Under the pieces are notes generated by a model that saw nothing but the letters and a program-made list of their open reading frames with translations, searched no databases and was not told the DNA's origin. Of a stretch of DNA of 64,000 nucleotides, positions 23,320 to 32,297 are shown in pieces. The stretch lies in the NCBI GenBank assembly GCA_965263065.1, contig CBDHGH010000003.1, positions 1,736,001-1,800,000 on the forward strand, in the 5' to 3' direction. Every line of letters begins with the position of its first letter. Within the stretch, counting starts at the first letter, position 1. Source of the stretch: TK10-74A sp965263065. GTDB taxonomy: Bacteria; Chloroflexota; Dehalococcoidia; Bin125. A program made the position numbers and the translations under genes.

Positions 23320-24063
23320 CTACAGCGTCAGCCGGTAGGCGTTCGCGTCGAGCCAGCGACGGCAGGCCCGGTGCCGCGGGAAGCGGGCGTCGAGCTGCGA
23401 CCAGAACGCCGCCGAGTGGTCGGGCTGGGTCAGGTGCAGCAGCTCATGCGCGACCACCGCATCGAGCACCGCCGGCGGCGCCATCACCAGGCGCCAGTTG
23501 AAGCTCAGCCGCCCCTTCGACGAGCAACTCCCCCAGCACGTCGCCTGGTCCCGCACCGTCATCCGCCGCACCGGCCCGTCTGACGGCTGGAGCAGCCGCT
23601 CGACGCTGGCCAGCAGCGCCCGGCGCGCCTCGCCCCGGTACCAGTCCGTCAAGCGACGCCGCAGCGCCTCCTCGTCCGGCGTCTGCGGTAGGCGCACGCG
23701 CAACTCCGCGCGGGCCGGGTCCATCTCCACCGATGCCCGCTCGGCCGTCGTGATCGATAGCCGCAGCCACTGCCCGCGATACGGCAGCGCCGTGCCCGGC
23801 CCCAGCGTCAGACGGCGACCCGCCCGCAGGATCGCCGTCGCGTGGCGGTCCAGCCAGGCCTGCTGCTCGGCCAGCACGGCCTTCGCCTCACGCGCCGCGA
23901 CGCCGACCGGCAGCACGACTTCAAGGCCCCGTCGCGGGTGGATATGGACCGCCGCCCGTCGCGCCCGCGTCGAGCGGCGCAGCCGGTACGGCACGGCCTG
24001 CCCGCCCACGCGCACCGCCCCGGCCGGCTCGACACCGGTCGCGGGCTCGCTGACGCTCGGCAT
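23320..24063 (-). CDS. YgjP-like (SprT/M48-type) metallopeptidase domain protein
   Basis: A 247-residue cytoplasmic protein of the YgjP/DUF45 family. The zinc motif HELLH lies in DAVVAHELLHLTQPDHSAAFW (residues about 205-225), and upstream is the family's WGSCSSKGRLSFNWRLVMAPP block. The N-terminal part contains RRSTRARRAAVHIHPRRGLEV, the usual strand that precedes the catalytic half. Family members are often encoded beside type I restriction systems; here the R-M genes begin about 760 bases further on but in the other direction. Start ATG at 24061-24063. Function in vivo is not known. Confidence 0.88.
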   Translation of the reverse strand: MPSVSEPATGVEPAGAVRVGGQAVPYRLRRSTRARRAAVHIHPRRGLEVVLPVGVAAREAKAVLAEQQAWLDRHATAILRAGRRLTLGPGTALPYRGQWLRLSITTAERASVEMDPARAELRVRLPQTPDEEALRRRLTDWYRGEARRALLASVERLLQPSDGPVRRMTVRDQATCWGSCSSKGRLSFNWRLVMAPPAVLDAVVAHELLHLTQPDHSAAFWSQLDARFPRHRACRRWLDANAYRLTL

Positions 24064-24157
24064 GCGTGGCTCCCTGCCGCCGGCCTGCGCCGATCGTAGC
24101 GCCGCCGTCCGTTTCGCGGACGGCGGCGCACGTCCGGGCGCGGGGCGATGGGCGGGC

Positions 24158-24652
24158 TCAGTCGGCCCCGGAGGGCAGCAGCTCCACGGGGTCGCCGGGG
24201 CGCAGTTGCCCCGTCTGCACGACGCGCGCGTAGACCCGGCTGCGGCCCGGGTGCTGATCCTGCGAGATGTGCAGCGGGTCGCCGTCGCGGAAGTACTTCG
24301 CGACGTGCCCGCAGGGCGTCGTGTAGCGCGTGACCTCCACCAGCACCGACTCCCCCAGCCGCAGCCGCGAGCCGGGCGCCAGTTGCGCCCAGTCGAGCCC
24401 GCGCAGGGTCATGTTCTCGCCCGTGTCGCCCGGCCCGATCGGATGCCCCTCCGACTGCAGCGCCTCGATCACCTCCGCCGAGAACAGGCACAGCGCCCGG
24501 TCCCGTCCGCCGTGCGCCTTCGTGTTGCGCTGCCGGTCGACGCTGATGCCCAGCTCGGTCACCTCCGCGATGTCGAGCGGGGTCTTCGGCACCCCGCCGT
24601 CGGAGGCGTTGATCTGGAGGATGCTGGCGGTCGCGGTCGCGGTACTCGTCAT
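24158..24652 (-). CDS. MOSC-domain protein
   Basis: A 164-residue molybdenum-cofactor sulfurase C-terminal (MOSC) domain protein. Characteristic are GGRDRALCLFSAEVIEAL, GDTGENMTLRGLDW (the GENhxxxG block) and VTRYTTPCGHVAKYF with the conserved Cys thought to carry sulfur. It may take part in sulfur or Moco transfer. The ATG at 24650-24652 is chosen; a GTG five codons upstream is possible but GAGGA is placed better for the ATG. Leftward, 94 bases upstream of YgjP in the same direction, so they may share a transcript. Confidence 0.88.
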   Translation of the reverse strand: MTSTATATASILQINASDGGVPKTPLDIAEVTELGISVDRQRNTKAHGGRDRALCLFSAEVIEALQSEGHPIGPGDTGENMTLRGLDWAQLAPGSRLRLGESVLVEVTRYTTPCGHVAKYFRDGDPLHISQDQHPGRSRVYARVVQTGQLRPGDPVELLPSGAD

Positions 24653-24740
24653 CTCGGAAGTCCTCACGTCGGTCGTCGTGGCCTGCGGTCTGCGCCAAGA
24701 ATAGCGGGTCGCGTCGCAGCCGCGCCCCCTCGGCCGACAC

Positions 24741-24769
24741 TTCCGCCAGAATGAGAACTGATGTACTAT
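24741..24769 (+). promoter_or_regulatory. Promoter-like element before the methyltransferase
   Basis: TTCCGC (24741-24746) and TACTAT (24764-24769) are 17 bases apart. If used, transcription starts near 24776, after the in-frame ATG at 24751 and before the GTG at 24826, which supports the GTG as start of the methyltransferase. Confidence 0.35.
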
Positions 24770-24825
24770 GCGGCCATTGCGGGCGCCTTCGGTGGCCCCG
24801 ATACTGCCGGGAGTGGGAGGGCTCC

Positions 24826-25824
24826 GTGGAGAAGCAGGCTCCTGGGACGCACGACCGCACGGAGGCCACGCTCGCTGAGTGGGTCCAGATGTTCCCGAAC
24901 CGTGCCGGCCGGCCGCCGGTGCAGGACGATGCCCGACCGGGAGTTGGCGGTGTGGACTCCTACACGCGGGTTGACGGGCGCCGCGGCCGTCATTTCACGT
25001 CCATTGATGGCTCCCTGCTGCTGTGCGGCGATGCGAGGCAGTTGCTTGAGCTGCTCCCGAAAGATTCCGTCCAAACCGTCGTCACGTCGCCGCCCTACTG
25101 GTCTCTTCGCGACTACAAGGCGGAGGGCCAAATTGGGCGGGACGACAGCCTCTCGGAGTATGTGGACAGCATCGTCGGCGCCTTCGAAGAGTTGAAGCGC
25201 GTCCTTCGCGGTGATGGAACTGTGTGGCTCAACGTCGGCGACGCCTTCACCTCTGGCAACCGGCGCTATCGCGCACCGGACAGGAAGAACCGCGCCCGTG
25301 CGATGAGCGTTCGACCGCCAACACCGGACGGCCTCAAGCCGAAGGATCTCATCGGCTTGCCATGGCGGCTGGCCTTCGGGCTCCAAGACGCCGGCTGGTG
25401 GGTTCGTTCGGAGGTGATCTGGAATAAGCCCAACGCGCACCCGGAGTCGGTGAGGGACCGCCCCACGAAGGCACATGAGACGCTGTTTCTGCTGTCGAAG
25501 AGTCAGAACTACCACTACGACGTTCAAGCGGTGCAGGGACCGAATGGGCGCAGGCTGCGAACCGTCTGGGACATACCAACCGAGCCAGGGCAGTGCCTCA
25601 ACGGGGACGCGGGGGATCACCCGGCTCCGATGCCGCTGTCTCTCGCCCGGCGGTGCGTCTCGCTCACCAGCTCCGAGAACGGGGTTGTCCTCGACCCGTA
25701 CGCCGGCTCGGGGACGACGCTGGTGGCGGCGCGGGAACTTGGCAGAAAGTGGGTTGGTATCGAGTTGAACCCGGCGTTCGTGGATCTGATCGAGCATCGG
25801 ATGGGCGTCGATGAACCTGGATGA
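24826..25824 (+). CDS. Type II DNA methyltransferase, beta class (likely N4-cytosine), SmaI-type system
   Basis: DNA methyltransferase of 332 residues. Motif IV TSPPYWSLRDY comes before motif I LDPYAGSGTT and the WVGIELNP strand, the order of beta-class enzymes. TSPPYW is typical of N4-cytosine enzymes such as the SmaI methylase. Between them is KPKDLIGLPWRLAFGLQDAGW, a conserved block. The GTG at 24826 has GGGAGGG just ahead; an ATG at 24751 would add 25 residues with a CGHC motif. It overlaps the restriction gene by 14 bases, and both are lower in GC than the neighbours, so they were probably acquired together. Confidence 0.9.
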   Translation: MEKQAPGTHDRTEATLAEWVQMFPNRAGRPPVQDDARPGVGGVDSYTRVDGRRGRHFTSIDGSLLLCGDARQLLELLPKDSVQTVVTSPPYWSLRDYKAEGQIGRDDSLSEYVDSIVGAFEELKRVLRGDGTVWLNVGDAFTSGNRRYRAPDRKNRARAMSVRPPTPDGLKPKDLIGLPWRLAFGLQDAGWWVRSEVIWNKPNAHPESVRDRPTKAHETLFLLSKSQNYHYDVQAVQGPNGRRLRTVWDIPTEPGQCLNGDAGDHPAPMPLSLARRCVSLTSSENGVVLDPYAGSGTTLVAARELGRKWVGIELNPAFVDLIEHRMGVDEPG

Positions 25825-26566
25825 GCTCAAAGCAGAGATCGACAAGCTCTCGCCGGTCAAGATCGCGTTCGTTGTGAACGTTGTCGAATCTCTCTCGAAT
25901 CCCCCTCGCGCCGACATCCACGCACAAGACACGTGGATCACCGGATCGCCGGAATGGATGGAGTATTTCGGGCTGGCACTGTCCGTCCATCATGCCGCGA
26001 CGATGGAGCCCCTACAACTCACGGCCTTCGAGACGGTGTTCCGCAACGCCTGCACGGCTGCGGGATGGTCGGCCGATGCACCCGGATCAGCGACTCAGAG
26101 ATTCCTGGATATGACGGTCACCCCTGGCGATAGAGTGTCGCGACGCTTGTCTCTCAAATCCACCGCTGCGAAGAGCCTTCGCAAGACGACCGCCCACATC
26201 TCAAAGCTGACTGAGGCCGCGTGGGTTCAAGACGTGAGAACACCGACCGCTCGTCGCACGGCCATGAGGCAACTGTTCCAGGAGTACGCCGAGGCTGTGG
26301 ATTCGATCGTGATGCTGCGAGCGTTCCGCGATGGCATCTCCATAGCCCGGTACCAGCTCGTCGAGATTCCGGTGGCCCTCTTCGGCTCGGTGCACACCGC
26401 GCCGCTCTCCGACTTCCAGTCCGACGCTCCGCTCATCGAGTGCATGCGTGATGGCGCGCGAGTCGCGACGGTCGCGGTTGACCGCTCCGATGCGAAGATC
26501 ACCGTCCGCAATATCCGGCTGTCGGCGTGTGTCGTGCACGCTGAGTGGACCAGGACGGCCCGATGA
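25811..26566 (+). CDS. SmaI-family type II restriction endonuclease
   Basis: A 251-residue protein whose layout matches what I remember of SmaI: SVHHAATMEPLQLTAFETVFRNA early, then LSLKSTAAKSLRKTTAHISK, where SmaI has VALKTEAAKN...HVSK, then YQLVEIPVALF (SmaI YQLLEIPKSLL) and the end NIRLSACVVHAEW (SmaI LNLEHCIVHGVW). The Lys in LSLKS is a plausible catalytic residue of a PD-(D/E)xK-like site. SmaI cuts CCC^GGG. It overlaps the methylase gene by 14 bases. Recognition of the same site is inferred from resemblance and from the methylase type; it is not shown by sequence. Confidence 0.83.
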   Translation: MNLDELKAEIDKLSPVKIAFVVNVVESLSNPPRADIHAQDTWITGSPEWMEYFGLALSVHHAATMEPLQLTAFETVFRNACTAAGWSADAPGSATQRFLDMTVTPGDRVSRRLSLKSTAAKSLRKTTAHISKLTEAAWVQDVRTPTARRTAMRQLFQEYAEAVDSIVMLRAFRDGISIARYQLVEIPVALFGSVHTAPLSDFQSDAPLIECMRDGARVATVAVDRSDAKITVRNIRLSACVVHAEWTRTAR

Positions 26567-26643
26567 GCGACAGGAAGCTGGGCCGTCCACCGCACCCGCC
26601 GCCTCCCTATACTGCCCACAAGACGCGACCCCAGGAGCCCGCC

Positions 26644-27750
26644 ATGCCTACCGACCCCACCCTCCCCGACCGCATGGCCGACGTCGCCGCCGAGTTCCTC
26701 GCCGCCCTCGACGGCCGGGGCCGCGCCGCCGCCCAGATCCCCTTCACGCCCGAGGACGAGCGCACGCGCTGGTTCTACACCCCCATCCTGCGCGCCGGCC
26801 TGCCCCTGCGCGACATGGACCCGGGCCAGCAGCGCCACGCGCACCGGCTGCTGGCGCTGGGGCTGTCGGCGCCGGGCTACGTCACCGCCTCGACGATCAT
26901 GGGGTTGGAGAACGCCCTCGACGCCGAGGAGGGCTTCATCCGCGACTGGTACCCCGGCCGCGGCCGCGACCCCCAGATGTACTACCTGAGCGTCTTCGGC
27001 GACCCCGGCCCCGGCGCCTGGGGCTGGCGCTTCGAGGGCCACCACGTCAGCGTCCACTACACGATCGTCGACGGCGTCATCGCGACCCCGACGCCGCTCT
27101 TCTTCGGCGCCGACCCGGCCGAGTCGGCGCTGCTCGGCGCCGCCGCGCTGCGCCCGCTGGCCGGCGCGACCGACCTCGCCCGCGAGGTCATGCACGCCCT
27201 CGACGAGGAGCAGCGCGCCGCCGCCACGCTCTCCCCCGTCGCCCCGCACGACATCATGCTCACGAATCACTCCCGCATTGAGGAGGGGCTGCTGCCCCGG
27301 CCGACCTTCGCGATGATGGACGGCGAGGTCACCGCCGAGCGCCTGCGCCGCGACGAGGAGGCGCGCCGCGCCATGGGCCTGACCCCCGAACTCGAGGACG
27401 CCCTCGTCTACCGTGCGCAGCCGCGCGGCCTGCCCGTCGCCGGCATGACGCTGGCCCAGCGCGACATCGTCGAGGAGCTGATCGGCCAGTACGTCGGCCG
27501 CCTGCCCGACGCGCTGGCCGCCATCGAGTCGGCCCGGCTGACCGGCGACGCCATCGACGCCGTCCACTTCGGCTGGGCCGGCGAGCTCGAGCCCCGTCGT
27601 CCGCACTACTACCGGCTGCACGCGCCGCGCTTCCTCGTCGAGTACGACTGCGTGCAGCGCGGCGCCAACCACATCCACTCCGTCTGGCGCGACCCCGAGG
27701 CCGACTTCGGCCGCGACGTGCTCGCCCGTCACTATGCTGCTTCACACTGA
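26644..27750 (+). CDS. DUF3500 protein
   Basis: A 368-residue protein of the DUF3500 family. Recognisable blocks are IPFTPEDERTRWFYTP, GLPLRDMDPGQQRHAHRLL, YYLSVFGDPGPGAWGWRFEGHHVSVHYTIVDG and, at the end, HYYRLHAPRFLVEYDCVQ with HIHSVWRDPEADFG. The abundance of His and the GHHVSVHYT strand suggest a metal or small-molecule site, but no reaction is established to my knowledge. The ATG at 26644 has AGGAG seven bases ahead; the frame extends upstream into the R-M intergenic region without protein character. Base composition returns to the host level here. Confidence 0.88.
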   Translation: MPTDPTLPDRMADVAAEFLAALDGRGRAAAQIPFTPEDERTRWFYTPILRAGLPLRDMDPGQQRHAHRLLALGLSAPGYVTASTIMGLENALDAEEGFIRDWYPGRGRDPQMYYLSVFGDPGPGAWGWRFEGHHVSVHYTIVDGVIATPTPLFFGADPAESALLGAAALRPLAGATDLAREVMHALDEEQRAAATLSPVAPHDIMLTNHSRIEEGLLPRPTFAMMDGEVTAERLRRDEEARRAMGLTPELEDALVYRAQPRGLPVAGMTLAQRDIVEELIGQYVGRLPDALAAIESARLTGDAIDAVHFGWAGELEPRRPHYYRLHAPRFLVEYDCVQRGANHIHSVWRDPEADFGRDVLARHYAASH

Positions 27751-27822
27751 GGTCACCCGATCCCGATCCCGCCGCGTTAGACTGGATGTAGCGGGGTGGC
27801 GGCCGCACGAAGGGATACGCGC

Positions 27823-29424
27823 GTGCCTCGCAACCTGATCCGATCGCATCTCCTCATCCTCTGGATCGCGCTCTTCGCTGCGGCGTCCGTCATGGTCGCC
27901 TGCAGCGGCGACGACGATGAGCCCGAGCCCCCGGCCCCGCCCGCCGCCGCCGAACAGTCGGCCGACGCCGATGACACCGACGCCGACGCCGAGGCCGCCG
28001 CCGAGCCCGAGCAGCGCGCCGTCGCGCAGACCCAGGCCGACGAGCAGGCCGATGAGCCGGCCGAGGAGGACGCGGCCGAGCAAGCCGAAGAAGACGCCGC
28101 CGAGCAGGTGGCGGAGGAAGACACCGCCGAGGAACAGGCCGTCGAGCAGGCCGCCGAGCAGGCCGAGGAACAGGCTGCCGAGCAGGCCGAGGAACAGGCT
28201 GCCGAGCAAGCCGCCGAGCAGGCCGAGGAACAGGCTGCCGAGCAAGCCGCCGCCGCCGCCGCCGCTGAGCAGGCCGCCGAGGAAGAGGAACAGGCCGCCG
28301 AGCAGGCCGAGGAACAGGCTGCTGAGCAGGCCGCCGCCGCCGCCGCTGAGCAGGCCGCCGAGGAAGAGGAACAGGCCGCCGAGCAGGCCGAGGAGCAGGC
28401 CGAGGAACAAGCCGCCCCCGAACCGGCCGACGAGGAGGACACGCCCGACGACGCGGCTGAAGAAGAGGTGGCCGATGAGACCATGGACGACGAACCGCTC
28501 ATCACCGGACCGCTCGGCGACTACGCCCCCGTCGACGACTTCCGCTTCAAGGCGGTGGTCAAGCTCGACGTCACGCCCAACACCTCCGGTGGCGAGACCG
28601 AGATTCTGATGGCTATTGGCGACATAACGGTAGAGGGCGCGTACCTCGCCTCCGGCGACCACGAGATCGCCATCTCGCTCGGCGAGTCGGCCTTCAGCCA
28701 GACCATCGGCATCGTCAGCATCGGCGACACCGTCTACACCAACCTCGGCTTCGGCTGGGAATCGGCGCAGGGCAGCACCGGCGCCCTCGTCGATGGCATC
28801 GCCGGCGACCTCCTGGGCGTCGGCGGTCTCGTTGGCGGCCTCGACCTCCAGGGCCTGGTCGCCGGCGGCGACCTCGGCATCCTGCTGACCCTGCTGCCGT
28901 ACGAGACTTGGGACGACGGCGGCGCCGAGACCCTCGACTCGGGCCCCGCCCGCATCTACTCGACCCAGCACGATGACCTCGCCGGCTTCTTCGCGAGCAT
29001 CGGCGATGCCCTCCTCGGGGGCCTCGCCTTCGGCATGGACGGTGGGCCGCCCGCGGAGAACGGCGGGGCGCCCGTGGAGAACGGCGTGGCGATCCCCCCG
29101 GAGCTGCTGGCCGAACTCGGCGAGCTCGATTCGATCGAACTCACCCTCTGGATCGACGAGGCCACCGGGATCGTCGCCCGCCTCGACCTGGCCATCGCCG
29201 GGCTCGTGCTCAAGGAGTTCGCGGGCCCCGGCGCCGACCTCTCCATCGGCGCCCTCTCGCTCGTGCTCGACACGTCGCCCGAGTTCGGCGTCATCACGAG
29301 CCTTGTGATCGCCATCGATGGCCTCGACATGCCTGGCCCGGACGGGATGAGCGGCGCCGTCGCCATCACCCTTGAAGTCACCGACGTCAACTCCGGCGAG
29401 GTGGTTATCGAGCCGCCGATCTAG
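27823..29424 (+). CDS. Lipoprotein with long Glu/Ala/Gln repeat linker and LppX/LprAFG-like domain
   Basis: A 533-residue surface lipoprotein. GTG start at 27823 with AAGGGA ahead; membrane segment LLILWIALFAAASVMVAC ends in a lipobox with Cys27. Residues about 65-215 are an alanine/glutamate/glutamine repeat (units like AEQAEEQ), predicted to be one long helix or coiled coil that lifts the domain away from the membrane. From about residue 230, DDFRFKAVVKLDV and ISLGESAFSQTIGI with alternate strands look like LppX/LprAFG-type lipid or hydrophobe-binding folds, ending in VAITLEVTDVNSG. Possible role: ferrying a hydrophobic compound or acting as a cell-wall protein; the cargo is unknown. Confidence 0.75.
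   Translation: MPRNLIRSHLLILWIALFAAASVMVACSGDDDEPEPPAPPAAAEQSADADDTDADAEAAAEPEQRAVAQTQADEQADEPAEEDAAEQAEEDAAEQVAEEDTAEEQAVEQAAEQAEEQAAEQAEEQAAEQAAEQAEEQAAEQAAAAAAAEQAAEEEEQAAEQAEEQAAEQAAAAAAEQAAEEEEQAAEQAEEQAEEQAAPEPADEEDTPDDAAEEEVADETMDDEPLITGPLGDYAPVDDFRFKAVVKLDVTPNTSGGETEILMAIGDITVEGAYLASGDHEIAISLGESAFSQTIGIVSIGDTVYTNLGFGWESAQGSTGALVDGIAGDLLGVGGLVGGLDLQGLVAGGDLGILLTLLPYETWDDGGAETLDSGPARIYSTQHDDLAGFFASIGDALLGGLAFGMDGGPPAENGGAPVENGVAIPPELLAELGELDSIELTLWIDEATGIVARLDLAIAGLVLKEFAGPGADLSIGALSLVLDTSPEFGVITSLVIAIDGLDMPGPDGMSGAVAITLEVTDVNSGEVVIEPPI
28063..28425 (+). repeat. Glu/Ala/Gln-coding tandem repeat in the lipoprotein
   Basis: Short near-repeats of the type GCCGAGCAGGCCGAGGAACA recur about a dozen times, broken by GCC runs. 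Two longer blocks (about 28195-28290 and 28305-28395) are near copies of each other, which suggests expansion by slippage or unequal recombination and probably length variation among strains. Confidence 0.75.
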
Positions 29425-29459
29425 CCGCCCCCGGCGCGACGGCCCAGCACGGAGACGCC

Positions 29460-30989
29460 GTGTCCGACACCATCCGCCGCCTGCTCGACGCCGCCGATAC
29501 CGCGGCCCCGGCCATCGGCGCGCCCGACCGCGACGACCTCGCCTACGCCGATCTGCGCGCCCTCATCGACCGCACCGTCGCCGATCTCAACGGCTTCGGC
29601 ATCGGACGCGGCGACGCCGTCGCCATCGTGCTGCCCAACGGACCCGAGATGGCCGCCGCCTTCCTCGGGGTCGCCTGCGCCGCGACGGCCGCCCCGCTCA
29701 ACCCCGCCTACCGCCCCGACGAGTTCGAGTTCTACCTGGCCGACCTCGAGGCCCGCGCCGTCGTCGTGCAGGCCGGCGACGACTCCCCCGTTCGCGATGT
29801 CGCCGCACGGCTCGGCCTCCCCCTGATCGAACTGGAGCCCCGGCCCGACGGCCCCGCCGGCGACTTCCGCCTGCGCTCTGATCTGCGCGCCGACCCCGCC
29901 CGCCCCGGCCCCGCGCAGCCCGACGACGTCGCCCTCGTGCTGCACACCTCGGGCACGACCTCGCGGCCCAAGATCGTGCCGCTCAGCCATCGCAACGTCT
30001 GCGCCTCGGCCCGCCACATCGGCGACACCCTCGCCCTCGGCCGCCACGACCGCTGCCTCAACGTCATGCCGCTGTTCCACATCCACGGCCTGATCGCGGC
30101 CGTGCTCGCGACCGTCGCCGCGGGGGCCAGCGTCGTTTGCGCGCCGGGCTTCAACGCGCTGCGCTTCTTCGCCTGGCTCGCGGCCGTCGAGCCCAGTTGG
30201 TATACCGCCGTGCCGACGATGCATCAGGCCATCCTGACGCGCGCCGCCCGCAACGCCGCCGCCCGCGTTGCCGTCACTCATGGGGGCGCCCGCCTGCGCT
30301 TCATCCGCTCCTCCTCCGCTTCCCTGCCCCCCTCCGTCATGGCCGACCTGGAAGCGGCCTTCGGCGCGCCCGTCATCGAGTCGTACGGCATGACCGAGGC
30401 CGCCCACCAGATGACCTCGAACCCCCTGCCGCCGCGAGCGCGCAAGCCCGGCAGCGTCGGCGTCGCGGCGGGCCCCGATGTCGCCATCATGGACGCCGCC
30501 GGCGCCTTGCTCCCCCTCGGCGCGACCGGCGAGATCGTGATCCGCGGCCCCAACGTCACGACCGGCTACGCCCGCAACCCCGAGGCCAACGCCACGGCCT
30601 ACCACGACGGCTGGTTCCGCACCGGCGACCAGGGCCTCTTCGACGACGACGGCTACCTGCGCATCACGGGCCGGCTCAAGGAGATCATCAACCGCGGCGG
30701 CGAGAAGATCAGCCCGCGCGAGATCGACGAGGTGCTGCTGGCCCACCCCGATGTCGTGCAGGCCGTCGCCTTCGCCGTCCCCCACGACGCCCTCGGCGAG
30801 GAGGTCGCCGCCGCCGTCGTGCTGCGCTCCGGCGCGACCGCCACGCCCCGCGACATCCGCGCGCACGCCGCCGCCCGCGTCGCCCCGTTTAAGGTGCCCC
30901 GCACCGTCCTCATCGTCGACGAGATCCCCAAGGGGCCGACCGGCAAGCTGCAGCGCATCGGCCTGGCCGCGAAGCTCGGCCTGGCGTGA
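29460..30989 (+). CDS. AMP-binding acyl/aryl-CoA ligase (oxalyl-CoA synthetase-like)
   Basis: A 509-residue adenylate-forming ligase: R-COOH + ATP + CoA gives acyl-CoA. Motifs in order: VLHTSGTTSRPKIVPLSH (P-loop-like), YGMTEAAHQM, GWFRTGDQG, YLRITGRLKEIINRGGEKIS (hinge) and PTGKLQR with the catalytic Lys. The sequence around FHIHGLIAAVLATVAAGA and TAVPTMHQAIL resembles oxalyl-CoA synthetases of the Pcs60 type, but substrate assignment is weak. The GTG start at 29460 is 35 bases after the lipoprotein stop. The next gene starts in its last four bases (GTGA), so it is translated with a ketopantoate-reductase-like enzyme. Confidence 0.86.
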   Translation: MSDTIRRLLDAADTAAPAIGAPDRDDLAYADLRALIDRTVADLNGFGIGRGDAVAIVLPNGPEMAAAFLGVACAATAAPLNPAYRPDEFEFYLADLEARAVVVQAGDDSPVRDVAARLGLPLIELEPRPDGPAGDFRLRSDLRADPARPGPAQPDDVALVLHTSGTTSRPKIVPLSHRNVCASARHIGDTLALGRHDRCLNVMPLFHIHGLIAAVLATVAAGASVVCAPGFNALRFFAWLAAVEPSWYTAVPTMHQAILTRAARNAAARVAVTHGGARLRFIRSSSASLPPSVMADLEAAFGAPVIESYGMTEAAHQMTSNPLPPRARKPGSVGVAAGPDVAIMDAAGALLPLGATGEIVIRGPNVTTGYARNPEANATAYHDGWFRTGDQGLFDDDGYLRITGRLKEIINRGGEKISPREIDEVLLAHPDVVQAVAFAVPHDALGEEVAAAVVLRSGATATPRDIRAHAAARVAPFKVPRTVLIVDEIPKGPTGKLQRIGLAAKLGLA

Positions 30990-31978
30990 CCCGCGTCGCG
31001 ATCTACGGCGCCGGCGCGATCGGCGGCTACATCGGCGCGCTGCTGCATCGCGCCGGCGCCGATGTCACGCTCATCGCCCGCGGCCCGCACCTCGCCGCCA
31101 TCCGCGACCACGGCCTGCGCCTCGACCTCGCCGATGAGACGCTCGTCGTCCATCCCCCCGCCAGCGACGACCCCGCCGACGCCGGCGAGCAGGACTACGT
31201 CTTCGTCACCGTCAAGGCGCACGCTGCCCCCGCCCTCGCCGGGCCGATGCAGCCGATGCTGGGGCCCGAGACCGCCGTCGTCACCGCGATGAACGGCATC
31301 CCCTGGTGGTACTTCCACGGCCTCGACGGCCACCACCGCGATCGCCGCTTGCCCCTACTCGACCCCGGCGACGTCCAGTGGCGCGGCATCGGCCCCGAGC
31401 GCGTGATCGGCTGCGTCGCCTGGCAGTCCGCCGCCATCGCCGCGCCCGGCCACATCGCGCACCTGCACGGCGACCGCCTCGCGCTCGGCGAGCCGCTCGG
31501 CCCCGACCGCGACCAGGCCCGCGTGCGGCGGCTCGCCGCGCTCCTCCGCGAGGCCGGCATCCGCGCCCCCGTCGCCCGCGACATCCGCACCGAGATCTGG
31601 CTCAAGCTGTGGGGCAACCTCAGCTTCAACCCCGTCAGCGTCCTCACCGGCCTCACCCTCGAAGGCATCGCCCGCGACCCCGACGCCCGCGCCGTCGTCG
31701 CCGCCATGATGGAGGAGGGGCGCGCCGTCGCGACGGCCCTCGGCGTGCGCCTGCGCATGTCCCTCGACGAGCGCATCGCCGTCGCCGAGCGCGTCGGCCC
31801 GCACCGCACCAGCATGCTCCAGGACCTCGAGTCGGGCCGCCCGATGGAGATCGACGCCCTCGTCGGCGTCGTCGCCGAGTTGGGCCGCATCACCGGCGTC
31901 GCCACCCCCACCATCGACCACGTCCGCGCCCTCGTCGTCGCGCGGGCGCGCGCCGCCGGCTGCTACCCGCCCGCCTGA
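30986..31978 (+). CDS. 2-dehydropantoate 2-reductase family protein (first copy)
   Basis: A 330-residue NADPH-dependent reductase-type protein. The nucleotide fold begins RVAIYGAGAIGGYIGALL; the family Lys lies in FVTVKAHA, and EIWLKLWGNLSFNPV carries the second catalytic Lys and Asn as in PanE. It ends with a helical domain including ALVGVVAELGRITGVATPTID. PanE makes pantoate for CoA; many paralogues reduce other 2-oxo compounds. Coupling to an acyl-CoA ligase (4-base overlap) hints at another role than CoA synthesis. A second, distantly related copy is at 33607. Confidence 0.85.
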   Translation: MTRVAIYGAGAIGGYIGALLHRAGADVTLIARGPHLAAIRDHGLRLDLADETLVVHPPASDDPADAGEQDYVFVTVKAHAAPALAGPMQPMLGPETAVVTAMNGIPWWYFHGLDGHHRDRRLPLLDPGDVQWRGIGPERVIGCVAWQSAAIAAPGHIAHLHGDRLALGEPLGPDRDQARVRRLAALLREAGIRAPVARDIRTEIWLKLWGNLSFNPVSVLTGLTLEGIARDPDARAVVAAMMEEGRAVATALGVRLRMSLDERIAVAERVGPHRTSMLQDLESGRPMEIDALVGVVAELGRITGVATPTIDHVRALVVARARAAGCYPPA

Positions 31979-32012
31979 GCGCCCCACCCGGCGGGCAGAT
32001 TCGGAGGCCCCC

Positions 32013-32234
32013 ATGTGCCGCAGCATCAAGACCCTGCGCGACGCCGATCGCCCCATCGCCGACGCCGAGATCGAGGCCGCCGCCCTCCAATTCGTGCGCA
32101 AGGTCAGCGGCTACCGCGCCCCGTCGCGCGTCAACGCCCCCGCCTTCGACGCCGCCGTCGCCGAGGTCGCCCGCGCCACCCGTCGTATGCTCGACCAACT
32201 CCGAGACAACGCGGTCGCTGCTGGCCGCAGTTGA
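32013..32234 (+). CDS. DUF2277 protein
   Basis: A 73-residue protein that begins MCRSIKTLRDADRPIADAEI and continues AALQFVRKVSGYRAPSRVNAPAFDAAVAEV, the standard sequence of DUF2277. Function not known. The ATG follows a GGAGG ribosome site, 34 bases after the reductase stop, so it may be the last gene of that transcript. Confidence 0.9.
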   Translation: MCRSIKTLRDADRPIADAEIEAAALQFVRKVSGYRAPSRVNAPAFDAAVAEVARATRRMLDQLRDNAVAAGRS

Positions 32235-32297
32235 GCGCAGTCCGCGTCCGGCATCACCGTCGACCTCCGCCGCGACGCCCTTTGACCGTCGGCAGCC

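Noticed and set aside
28063..28425. Repeats that could suggest a CRISPR or noncoding satellite
   Set aside because: They keep one reading frame and encode a helical Glu/Ala/Gln linker inside a lipoprotein.
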